DNA of 64,000 nucleotides from SLNP01 sp964568875 (GTDB lineage: Bacteria > Bacteroidota > Bacteroidia > Bacteroidales > VadinHA17), in contig CAZMSH010000020.1 in assembly GCA_964568875.1 (NCBI GenBank), positions 3,253 to 67,252 of the forward strand, read 5' to 3'. Of the stretch, positions 26,355 to 33,218 are shown one piece after another (position 1 is the stretch's first letter; every line of letters begins with the position of its first letter). A program made the position numbers and the translations under genes. The notes beneath the pieces were generated by a model. It was not told the DNA's origin and ran no database searches. It was given only the letters and a program-made list of their open reading frames with translations.

Positions 26355-28178
26355 ATGCGACGGTTGACTTATTTACGCAGCTCCATTAAGATGGTCTGGG
26401 CCAGTTCCCCTTTCTGGGCTACGGCCGGGGTGTTGCTTTCGCTCTTGCGCAGTTTCCTGCCACTGGCGCTGGTGTGGCTGGTGAAGATTCTGGGAGATAT
26501 TATCGCTATTTATATCTCAGGAGGAGATGCCTCTTTGTCTGCCGGAGTTGCGGGCTCGGCTGGTGCCTCGGGGTCGGTTGGCATTGCCGTCGATATTTTA
26601 TGGCCAGTTCTGGCCCTGGTGGCCGTCTTCTTTGCCGATGAGGTAGCCGGTGAGCTGAGCGTTTATGTCCGCAGCAGGCATGCCTTCTATTTCGAAACCG
26701 ACGTACATGACATGCTGCATCGCAAGTCGATGGAACTCGACCTGATGCACTTCGAGAATCCCGATTACTATGATTACCTGGCCAGGGCATCACGCGAAGC
26801 GCCGTACAGACCCAACACCATAATTGCCAACCTGGTATCGCTGCTGCGGGGCAGTGTGGCGCTGATACTGATGACGGCCCTGTTGGCCAGACTGCATCCT
26901 CTTCTTATACTGCTGGTGCTGGTAATTAATTTTCCGGGGGTGTGGCTTAAGATAAAATATGCCGGCATCATTTACCGCACCCGCCGTGATCAGACCCCTG
27001 AGGCTCGCAAGTCACAGTACTATAGCTGGCTGCTGACCGGCGACAGGCCATCGAGGGAGGTGAGGCTGTTCGGACTGGGTGGTTATTTCAGGGATTTGTT
27101 CAACAAGAGTTACAGGAGCCGGAAAGGTGAGGAGAATGCGATATTACGGAAGAGAGCGATACTGGAGATTGTATCGGGACTATTCAAGGCGGCGACGGTG
27201 TTTGCAGCCCTCTATTACCTTACCCGTGAGGTGACTTCAGCACGCATCACTGCCGGCGATATGGCTATGTACCTTGTAGCCTTCAGGCAGGTTCTGGTAT
27301 ATGTGAGGGATATACTCACTGCTGTGGCAGGATTGTATGAGGATAATCTGTTCATCAGCGATCTCTTCAAATTCTTATCGCTGGAGGAGCGTGTCAAGCC
27401 TGTTCCTCCGGTTGTACTTACCCCGAAGCCTCGCGAAGGAATAAGAATCAGGGACCTGTCCTTTGCATATCCGGGAAGTGACAGGAACGCTCTCACTGAT
27501 ATATCATTTGACATTGGCAAGGGGGAGACTGTCGCCCTGGTGGGACCAAACGGTTCCGGAAAAAGCACCCTGGTAAAACTTTTATGCCGGTTGTATGATC
27601 CTGATAAGGGATCTGTTTTTCTGGACGGGCATGATATCAGGCATATGGATCCGGTGGCTTATCGCAAGCTGTTTTCTGTTGTGTTCCAGGATTTTATGCT
27701 ATATAATATGGCTGCCGGGGAGAATATCCGGATTGGTCAGGTTGATGAACGTGGTGCTGATGCGCGTGTTGTGGAGTCGGCACGCAAGGCCGGGGTACAC
27801 GGATTGCTGTCGTCGCTGCCGAAAGGTTATGATACGGTTATAGGGCGTTTATTTGATGACAGCCGTGAGCTGAGTTGGGGTGAGTGGCAGAAGATAGCAC
27901 TGGCGAGGGCTGTTTTCAGGCAGGCTCCGTTTCTGATTCTCGACGAGCCTGTGAGTGCTCTTGACTCTATTACCGAGAATGAGATATACAGAAATTTTTC
28001 GGGCATCAGGGGCAGGAGTACCTGTCTGCTAATAAGTCATCGTTTTCCTAACATAACTGTTGCAGACAGGATCATCGTGCTGGACAAGGGTATTGTCGTT
28101 GAGAGCGGTAATCACGAAACCCTGATGAACCTTAAGGGCCTCTATTACGAGATGTACTCGCTTCAGGTAAAAGGCTAG
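26355..28178 (+). CDS. ABC exporter (fused membrane and ATPase domains)
   Basis: A 607-residue type IV ABC exporter: membrane domain ~1-350 with six predicted helices, nucleotide-binding domain ~365-600. Walker A is GPNGSGKST, the Q-loop is VVFQDFM, the signature is LSWGEWQ instead of LSGGQ, Walker B is FLILDEP and the switch histidine is in LLISHR. The tryptophan in the signature occurs in other peptide-exporter-like proteins but is unusual. An Ala/Gly/Ser-rich insert (SAGVAGSAGASGSVG) follows the first helix. As last gene of the PqqD unit it likely exports the unit's product. Confidence 0.88.
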   Translation: MRRLTYLRSSIKMVWASSPFWATAGVLLSLLRSFLPLALVWLVKILGDIIAIYISGGDASLSAGVAGSAGASGSVGIAVDILWPVLALVAVFFADEVAGELSVYVRSRHAFYFETDVHDMLHRKSMELDLMHFENPDYYDYLARASREAPYRPNTIIANLVSLLRGSVALILMTALLARLHPLLILLVLVINFPGVWLKIKYAGIIYRTRRDQTPEARKSQYYSWLLTGDRPSREVRLFGLGGYFRDLFNKSYRSRKGEENAILRKRAILEIVSGLFKAATVFAALYYLTREVTSARITAGDMAMYLVAFRQVLVYVRDILTAVAGLYEDNLFISDLFKFLSLEERVKPVPPVVLTPKPREGIRIRDLSFAYPGSDRNALTDISFDIGKGETVALVGPNGSGKSTLVKLLCRLYDPDKGSVFLDGHDIRHMDPVAYRKLFSVVFQDFMLYNMAAGENIRIGQVDERGADARVVESARKAGVHGLLSSLPKGYDTVIGRLFDDSRELSWGEWQKIALARAVFRQAPFLILDEPVSALDSITENEIYRNFSGIRGRSTCLLISHRFPNITVADRIIVLDKGIVVESGNHETLMNLKGLYYEMYSLQVKG

Positions 28179-28197
28179 GGTTATTAATAGCACCCCG

Positions 28198-28270
28198 TAC
28201 AATCGCACCTCCAGCGGGGAGCAATATTCATAGCATCGACGGCACCCCCCTACCTTGTCGCGGCCCCGGC
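28198..28270 (+). repeat. Hairpin repeat copy D (degenerate stem)
   Basis: Head CGCACCTCCAGCGGGGAGC, then AATATTCATAGCATCGACGG, CACCCCCC and the tail CCTTGTCGCGGCC. The stem has mismatches. A GCACCCCGTACAAT unit precedes it. Confidence 0.8.
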
Positions 28271-28340
28271 ATTAACGTATATTATAAAATTCTGGATAAC
28301 CCCGTTAGGTTACAATTTCAACGTCAGGATATAATCCCAC

Positions 28341-28434
28341 CCCATACAATCGCACCCCATACAATCGCACCCCAGCGGGGTACAATATTCATAGCGCCGA
28401 CGGTGCGCCCCCCTCTTTTGTTGCTTCGCCGGCA
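28341..28434 (+). repeat. Hairpin repeat copy E with tandem head units
   Basis: Two CGCACCCCATACAAT-like units precede GCACCCC-AGC-GGGGTAC (28367-28383; one mismatch), then AATATTCATAGCGCCGACGG and a C-rich tail. The tandem heads match the junction seen in the array inside the FtsX gene (GGGTACAATC). Confidence 0.82.
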
Positions 28435-28510
28435 TTTTTGGATATTGGATATTGTCGCGGGAATTCATATATTGTAATGCATTTGTCCCTTGCATTTTAA
28501 AATATTCATT

Positions 28511-28972
28511 ATGGCTAACACTTACACGCAGTTGTATATACATTTTGTATTTGCGGTATATGGCAGGTATTCCCTCATAGGTAAAAGATGGAGGAATGAA
28601 TTATACAAATACATTTCAGGCATTATAAATGAACAGGGCCACAAGGCATATATAATAAATGGTATGCCTGACCATATTCACATTCTGGCAAGCATGAATC
28701 CACGACAATCACCCTCTGATCTGATGATGAATGTCAAGAAAAGCTCATCGGCATGGATTAACAAAAACCGTTATTCTATTGGTAAATTTGAATGGCAGGC
28801 AGGGTTTGGTGCATTTTCTTGTAGCAGAAGCCGGATAGATGAAGTTATAACTTATATCAGGAATTAGGAAGATCACCACACCAGAGAATCATTCAGAAAT
28901 GAGTATCTTGAACTACTGAATCAATATGGGGTGGATTACAATGAAAAATACTTGTTTCATGATCCGACTTAG
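28511..28972 (+). pseudogene. REP-associated tyrosine transposase (RAYT, IS200-like) with in-frame amber codon
   Basis: Y1 transposase of the TnpA_REP group. The start is ATG 28511 (MANTYTQLYIHF). The HUH motif is H55-I-H57 in GMPDHIHIL, and the nucleophile is Y115 in EVITYIRN. A TAG at 28865-28867 (codon 119) interrupts the frame; the same frame then continues for 34 codons (EDHHTRESFRNEYLELL ... KYLFHDPT) to TAG 28970. In relatives the interrupted place is a glutamine, so one CAG to TAG change explains it. All catalytic residues lie before the stop. Either the gene is dead, or the truncated or read-through form still works. Hairpin repeats D, E and F surround it. Confidence 0.88.
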
Positions 28973-29059
28973 AGCCATTACATTTGTCAATGGAGATTCG
29001 GGTTTTCGGATAAACATGGTGTTATTAAATGGATGTACAACTAAAATATACAGGTTACT

Positions 29060-29233
29060 ATGAAAAACTACATTATCTTCTTCCTGATATTCTTAATGGT
29101 TATGTTGGTGACCCACATGATTATTTATGGTGAGGGATTCTCATTGAGACTGTTTTTAACCGCAGCAGTATCGTCTTTTATTTCAACACTTCTTTTCTGG
29201 GTTTTAACCGGGTTGATGCGCAAAAAGAAATAA
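29060..29233 (+). CDS. Small membrane protein of 57 residues
   Basis: ATG 29060 to TAA 29231-29233. The sequence starts MKNYIIFFLIFLMVMLV and ends LLFWVLTGLMRKKK. Two hydrophobic segments (about residues 4-24 and 32-51) are joined by a short loop with GEGFSLR, and the tail is basic, so both ends are probably cytoplasmic. I do not recognise a family. It follows the RAYT by 87 bases and is followed directly by hairpin repeat F. Confidence 0.6.
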   Translation: MKNYIIFFLIFLMVMLVTHMIIYGEGFSLRLFLTAAVSSFISTLLFWVLTGLMRKKK

Positions 29234-29235
29234 AA

Positions 29236-29303
29236 CAATCGCACCCCAGCGGGGTGCAATATGCATAGCATCGATGGCCCCCTTCTTTTTTATCGGGGTG
29301 CCA
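29236..29303 (+). repeat. Hairpin repeat copy F
   Basis: Perfect stem GCACCCC / GGGGTGC with loop AGC (29241-29257), then AATATGCATAGCATCGATGG, with one change in the ATATTCATAG box, and a shortened C-rich tail. Confidence 0.85.
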
Positions 29304-29360
29304 CAAAACGCGGCCTTTTTTATCATTTAAATGTAATATTGGTGTTTTAGGTGATAAAAG

Positions 29361-29408
29361 ATGCATTTTTTTACCTTTTGCAAGAAAGTTTTTACCTTTT
29401 GAAAATGA
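29361..29408. repeat. 48-bp direct repeat, left copy X
   Basis: Identical over 48 bases to 32700-32747. Inside, TTTTTACCTTTTG occurs twice with a 21-bp period. Weaker similarity continues to a shared GTTAATCCA and a shared TTGCAC about 65 bases further. Confidence 0.85.
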
Positions 29409-29723
29409 AAATTGATTGTTAATCCAGATCATTTCTTATTTTTATACAGCGGAAAGAGATTTTCGTCTCGCGCATTGCACAAAAGTTCGACAGATTGGGT
29501 ATGGAGTTTTAACTTCAAGATGTTGTTATTACCGATGATGAACGGATTATGACATATGAAGACTGTTGACAAACGATATTGTATGTTGCTAAAGGATAAG
29601 GTGAATGACATGTTTTACCCCGCACCCGGTCCATTCACCTAGCTCCCCTCCGGGAGCGAAATAAAAAACCTAATCTATTATTAATAATACACTTAACCTA
29701 TTAATAAATAAATATGTCTCGCT

Positions 29724-30485
29724 ATGATTATGAAACTTTATATTAGACAAGTCAGTAAATACATTGTTGTATTTATCCTAATGATGTTGGTTTGTTGCAA
29801 CAAAGTCCAAGACGAAAAGCAGCACTATGAATTGACCCTACTAGCAAAGAAAGCAGGTACGGAATTTAGCAGCATGATGTCATATAGCTTAATAAAACTA
29901 AGTGAAGTTGATTTAACGGTAATTGATACTGATGATCAGATATCAATTGTCGAAGATGGAATTCATGAATGGCTTACAGTCAATAATTATTACAAAAGTG
30001 GAAGACGATACTTTAATTCTGTAATTGAAGCAAGCTCTGCAAAGGATGACCTATCTGATATTTTCTACATAGGTTTTAATCAGAGGCAAAGAGAGGTTAT
30101 CGATGATATTCTAAATATTGCAAGAGTAAGCTCATTTGAGAATTTCCATACTAATATTGAATCAATTGAAGAATCTATCACAAATCTGCCAATTAGTGAG
30201 CAGATTGAATTACTCGTTATGGTTGAGCTTATAAAAGGGGCATGTAATGCAGCTAAGGATTTCGAGATGCTAATAGATCATACTGCCATAGAATCTTTTG
30301 GTGACTCAAAAAAGGATGGCAAGTTTTTATGTAATTTAACATCTGGTGGTATAGGCTCTATCTATGGTGCTTGGGCCGGGGGTATTGCAGCGGCGGTTTT
30401 TGGAGCATCAGCTATTGCTTCAGGTGGAATTACAGTAGCTGTTGGTTTAGTTGTTGGTGCAGCAATAAGTACAATAGCTTGTTAA
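29724..30485 (+). CDS. Lipoprotein with hydrophobic glycine-zipper C-terminus
   Basis: A 253-residue protein. The N-terminal signal ends in a lipobox (MLVCCNK), so it should be a lipoprotein. The middle (~30-200) is acidic and helical with no recognised domain. The last ~45 residues are a glycine- and alanine-rich hydrophobic stretch (GGIGSIYGAWAGGIAAAV, SGGITVAVGLVVGAA) ending in cysteine. Such tails form membrane-inserting hairpins in some bacteriocins and pore-formers, but also occur in glycine-zipper membrane anchors. The gene is A/T-rich compared with housekeeping neighbours. It is followed by a small membrane protein gene. Confidence 0.7.
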   Translation: MIMKLYIRQVSKYIVVFILMMLVCCNKVQDEKQHYELTLLAKKAGTEFSSMMSYSLIKLSEVDLTVIDTDDQISIVEDGIHEWLTVNNYYKSGRRYFNSVIEASSAKDDLSDIFYIGFNQRQREVIDDILNIARVSSFENFHTNIESIEESITNLPISEQIELLVMVELIKGACNAAKDFEMLIDHTAIESFGDSKKDGKFLCNLTSGGIGSIYGAWAGGIAAAVFGASAIASGGITVAVGLVVGAAISTIAC

Positions 30486-30588
30486 TTAGTGGTTTAATGA
30501 AAACTTGAGAGTTTCATATGATTAAAACATCTCTAAGATAAATGCCTTTTCTATATCAACAAGTTATACCATGTAAAGATATCCAAGA

Positions 30589-30879
30589 ATGAAAGAATTA
30601 AATGAAAAAACAAAGAATCTGCTATTTATTGTTCCTAATGGATTTTTAGCAATTCTTCTTATGGTATACTACTTCATTAATAATGAACCTGGATTTCCAT
30701 ATTCAATAATCCCTGCATACTTCTTTGGAGTAGTAGCCGCAGGTTTTATAATGTTTGTAGTCCATCCAAAAGTTAAAGCAGGCAAACTTGATCGCAGGGC
30801 ATTCAGGACATTTAATTTTGCAGTATTGTTTATGACAATAGTAATAATAATACTGTTAATAATGCGTAAGATTATATAG
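30589..30879 (+). CDS. Small three-helix membrane protein
   Basis: A 96-residue protein with hydrophobic segments near residues 12-30, 40-58 and 72-92, and a basic loop (HPKVKAGKLDRRAFR) that should be cytoplasmic. No family is recognised. It follows the glycine-zipper lipoprotein by about 100 bases on the same strand, so it could be its partner, for example an immunity protein; this is only suggested by position. A 13-bp inverted repeat follows it. Confidence 0.65.
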   Translation: MKELNEKTKNLLFIVPNGFLAILLMVYYFINNEPGFPYSIIPAYFFGVVAAGFIMFVVHPKVKAGKLDRRAFRTFNFAVLFMTIVIIILLIMRKII

Positions 30880-30909
30880 GCAACTGGCTGGTAAATTGCG
30901 ACATATGGT

Positions 30910-30954
30910 TTTTGAACTGGGAACTTGTCATGCAGGACAGCTCCCAGTTCAAAA
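30910..30954. repeat. Perfect 13-bp inverted repeat
   Basis: TTTTGAACTGGGA and TCCCAGTTCAAAA with a 19-base spacer. A hairpin in RNA would be strong, but no T-run follows on either strand, so it is not a classical terminator. Confidence 0.6.
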
Positions 30955-31062
30955 TCTAGAAAATTGCATGGCTTATTCAAAATATATAACCTTGAATCTG
31001 GCAAGGATGGCATCAACGGGATCACTTATCATGAGATTTATAAATTTAATCCATAGTGCTTT

Positions 31063-31554
31063 ATGAAACAATACTTTTACCTCGAAGGAAGTATTAAACA
31101 GGGGCCATTCACACTTGAGGAGCTCAAGAAGAAAAACCTTAAGCGAAGCACCCTGGTGTGGTGCCATCCAATGCCTGACTGGAAGCCGGCGGGGGAACTG
31201 CCTGAACTTGATGAACTCTTCAGTATGATACCCCCTGATGTGAAACCGGGAGCTGAGAGCAAAGGCAGGCAACAACCTGCTGGTCCAACTCCTGTAATGC
31301 CAAAAACCTGGCTGGTTGAATCCATTCTGGTAATGTTGTTCTGCTGCCTTCCTTTCGGAATAGCCGGACTGGTATTTGCTTCCCGGGTTGACTCAAAGTT
31401 CTATCAGGGTGATTATGCCGGTGCTGAACAGGCCTCAAGAGAGGCTGGCAGATGGACAAAAATAGGATTCTGGCTGGCAATCATTTTCTATATAATAGTA
31501 CTATTTCTTACACTAATTGGTGTCACTGCTGGTATATTCGCATCGGTTTTCTAG
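31063..31554 (+). CDS. GYF_2-dispanin (CD225) membrane protein, copy 1
   Basis: A 163-residue protein. Residues 1-55 fit a GYF_2 domain (YFYLEGSIKQGPFTLEEL, WKPAGELPEL). After a proline-rich linker, residues ~85-160 match the CD225/dispanin family: WLVESILVMLFCCLPFGIAGLVFASRVDSK, then GDYAGAEQASREAGRWTKIGFWLAI. It has two membrane segments, the first semi-inserted with the CC pair. In animals the family includes the antiviral IFITM proteins; the bacterial function is unknown. It forms a trio with a DUF2752 gene and a second copy at 32013. Confidence 0.87.
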   Translation: MKQYFYLEGSIKQGPFTLEELKKKNLKRSTLVWCHPMPDWKPAGELPELDELFSMIPPDVKPGAESKGRQQPAGPTPVMPKTWLVESILVMLFCCLPFGIAGLVFASRVDSKFYQGDYAGAEQASREAGRWTKIGFWLAIIFYIIVLFLTLIGVTAGIFASVF

Positions 31555-31567
31555 GAGAACCAGGCTA

Positions 31568-31924
31568 ATGTTGCTTCTCCTGGCATTGCTTATTCTGGCA
31601 GGGATTTATTACATATTTGATCCTGCCAACGGCCTGGCTTTTCCCAAATGCCCGTTTATGATGCTGACAGGACTTGAGTGTCCGGGCTGTGGGTCACAGC
31701 GGGCAATCCACCAGTTGCTGCATCTCAATCCCTGGGCAGCGATGAAAGAAAACTTCCTTATGGTAGTGTCGATTCCATACGTTGTGACTGGTTTCGCAAT
31801 TGATTTTTTTGGAACCAGGTCTGTCAAGGCTCAGAGAATCAGATCAAAATACTACGGATCAAAGGCAGCAATAGCAGCACTGGCAGCCATAATATTATTC
31901 TGGATAATAAGAAACCTATTGTGA
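31568..31924 (+). CDS. DUF2752 membrane protein
   Basis: About 118 residues from ATG 31568, chosen because AGGAG lies ten bases upstream; a TTG at 31517 would overlap the dispanin gene. It shows the family motif CPFMMLTGLECPGCGSQRAIHQLLH, three hydrophobic segments and a basic loop before the last one. The function of DUF2752 is unknown, but it often lies next to dispanin or TM2-domain genes. Here it sits between the two GYF_2-dispanin genes, so the three proteins probably act together in the membrane. Confidence 0.85.
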   Translation: MLLLLALLILAGIYYIFDPANGLAFPKCPFMMLTGLECPGCGSQRAIHQLLHLNPWAAMKENFLMVVSIPYVVTGFAIDFFGTRSVKAQRIRSKYYGSKAAIAALAAIILFWIIRNLL

Positions 31925-32012
31925 GTTAGTCAGTTAATAAAATGCATCTGAACAAAGTATGAAATAATAATATTGATATTCTGTTAAGAGAAAAGCTGAA
32001 AAAAATAGACCG

Positions 32013-32522
32013 ATGCAGAAATACTTTTACATTGACAAAGCCCAGAAAATCGGGCCGCTTTCACTTGATGAACTCAAGAAAAGAAACCTTAAACGTGAAA
32101 CGCTGGTGTGGTGCCATCCCATGCCGGACTGGAAGCCTGCAGGGGAATTGCCTGAGCTGGAGGAGATGTTCAGCATGATTCCTCCCGATTTCAAATCCGG
32201 GGCAGGTAGTCAGGGCCATTCAACATTTGCCGGATCAAAACCAGCAATGCCAAAATCATGGCTTGTTGAATCAATACTGGTAACTCTCTTTTGTTGCCTG
32301 CCTTTTGGAATAGTTGGGGTCGTTTATGCTTCACGGGTCGATTCCAAATATGGCAAGGGAGACTATGACGGCGCTACTCAGGCTTCAAGGGAGGCAGGCC
32401 GATGGACACAGATAGGTTTCTTCCTGGGCATAGCAGCATGGGTGCTCGGTCTGCCTTTTGTGATGATGCCTTTTCGTTTAGCGGTAGCTGGAATACTTTC
32501 CGCAATTGGTATACTGACCTGA
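32013..32522 (+). CDS. GYF_2-dispanin (CD225) membrane protein, copy 2
   Basis: A 169-residue paralogue of the protein at 31063. Same order: GYF_2 (YFYIDKAQKIGPLSLDEL, WKPAGELPELEEMF), a linker with GSQGHSTFAGSKPAMP, and the dispanin part WLVESILVTLFCCLPFGIVGVVYASRVDSK with GDYDGATQASREAGRWTQIG. The extracytoplasmic or cytoplasmic linker differs while both membrane domains are conserved, suggesting duplication followed by divergence in binding partner. Confidence 0.87.
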   Translation: MQKYFYIDKAQKIGPLSLDELKKRNLKRETLVWCHPMPDWKPAGELPELEEMFSMIPPDFKSGAGSQGHSTFAGSKPAMPKSWLVESILVTLFCCLPFGIVGVVYASRVDSKYGKGDYDGATQASREAGRWTQIGFFLGIAAWVLGLPFVMMPFRLAVAGILSAIGILT

Positions 32523-32699
32523 AATTATACTTATTAGATACTTGTACAGTTATTTAATTTGTTTATTCAGATCATAGAGAGAATCATAACGGAGGCTAAA
32601 AGATAACAGAAAGAATAGGTGGTCAAGACCAGGTTTTATTATCAATATGGAAAGATCAATGTGTTTTCTGGAAAAAAATGCCAAAAAAATCGCAAAAAC

Positions 32700-32747
32700 A
32701 TGCATTTTTTTACCTTTTGCAAGAAAGTTTTTACCTTTTGAAAATGA
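32700..32747. repeat. 48-bp direct repeat, right copy Y
   Basis: Identical to 29361-29408 and in the same orientation, 3339 bp away. The two copies bracket the lipoprotein, small membrane protein and dispanin genes. Confidence 0.85.
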
Positions 32748-32892
32748 TTTTTAGGTGTTAATCCATTGAATTGTTTAATTTTATAGAACGAAAATTTAAT
32801 ATTTCGTGTCATGTTTGCACATTATGAGTTTTGCGGGTTGATATAGTTTCATTGACTTATTGAAGATACAGGTTGTTTTTAGTTTTTTGAGC

Positions 32893-33000
32893 CGGAAGGG
32901 GGAGCAGTGTAAGTGCTAATCGCCCCCTGCAATTGTCGAGGCCGCCGGTGGTTTTTTGTGTCTCGCTGAATTATCATCGGTAAAATTGCTCCCCCTTCCG
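32893..33000. repeat. 14-bp perfect inverted repeat with 80-bp interior
   Basis: CGGAAGGGGGAGCA (32893-32906) and TGCTCCCCCTTCCG (32987-33000). The interior contains GCTAATCGCCCCCTGC and no coding frame. It has the size of a small MITE-like or structured-RNA element. Confidence 0.6.
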
Positions 33001-33062
33001 TTGCTCATGCCCTCGCGGCGCCGTCAGGCGCAAAATACAAGACGACAATACCATCTTTAATA

Positions 33063-33165
33063 ACCGCCGCCACAAGAAGGGGGGTGGATCCGTTATTCTA
33101 TTTTTGTTGCACCCCGCTGATATTGCCAAATGGCACAAATATAGGGGTGCGATAGTAGGGGTGCC
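33063..33165 (-). repeat. Hairpin repeat copy G, inverted and degenerate
   Basis: On the minus strand: GGCACCCCTACTATCGCACCCC head units, a disrupted AGCGGGGTGCAA arm, then a C-rich stretch ACCCCCC and TTCTTGTGGCGGCGG. It has lost its left stem arm and the ATATTCATAG box. Confidence 0.65.
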
Positions 33166-33218
33166 TTCATCCCCACCTCCTTTTTTGTGATTCGATTAAT
33201 TATGACGTACTTTGCTGC

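Larger units (their letters stand above)
28179..28510. other. Intergenic region with REP copies D and E upstream of the RAYT
   Basis: This 332-bp stretch has no gene. It carries two copies of the hairpin repeat in the same orientation as the transposase gene, with tandem head units, and an A/T-rich segment just ahead of the start codon. Confidence 0.7.
29234..29723. other. Intergenic region with REP copy F and 48-bp repeat X
   Basis: This 490-bp stretch has no convincing gene. It holds hairpin repeat F (29236-29303), the left copy of the 48-bp direct repeat (29361-29408) with about 65 bases of weaker homology after it, and a hairpin GCTCCC-CTCC-GGGAGC (29642-29657) without a T-run. Confidence 0.65.
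32523..33218. other. Long intergenic region with repeats, no gene seen
   Basis: These 696 bases hold the right copy Y of the 48-bp repeat (32700-32747), a 14-bp perfect inverted repeat (32893-33000 outer ends), an inverted hairpin repeat G (33063-33165) and the region upstream of rnr. No reading frame with coding character was found. Confidence 0.7.

Noticed and set aside
24710..28178. Lasso peptide cluster
   Set aside because: PqqD-like, kinase and exporter genes are present, but the transglutaminase-like protease, the asparagine-synthase-like cyclase and a precursor are not.
29361..32747. Insertion sequence ends
   Set aside because: The 48-bp copies are direct, not inverted, and the segment between them carries no transposase or integrase.
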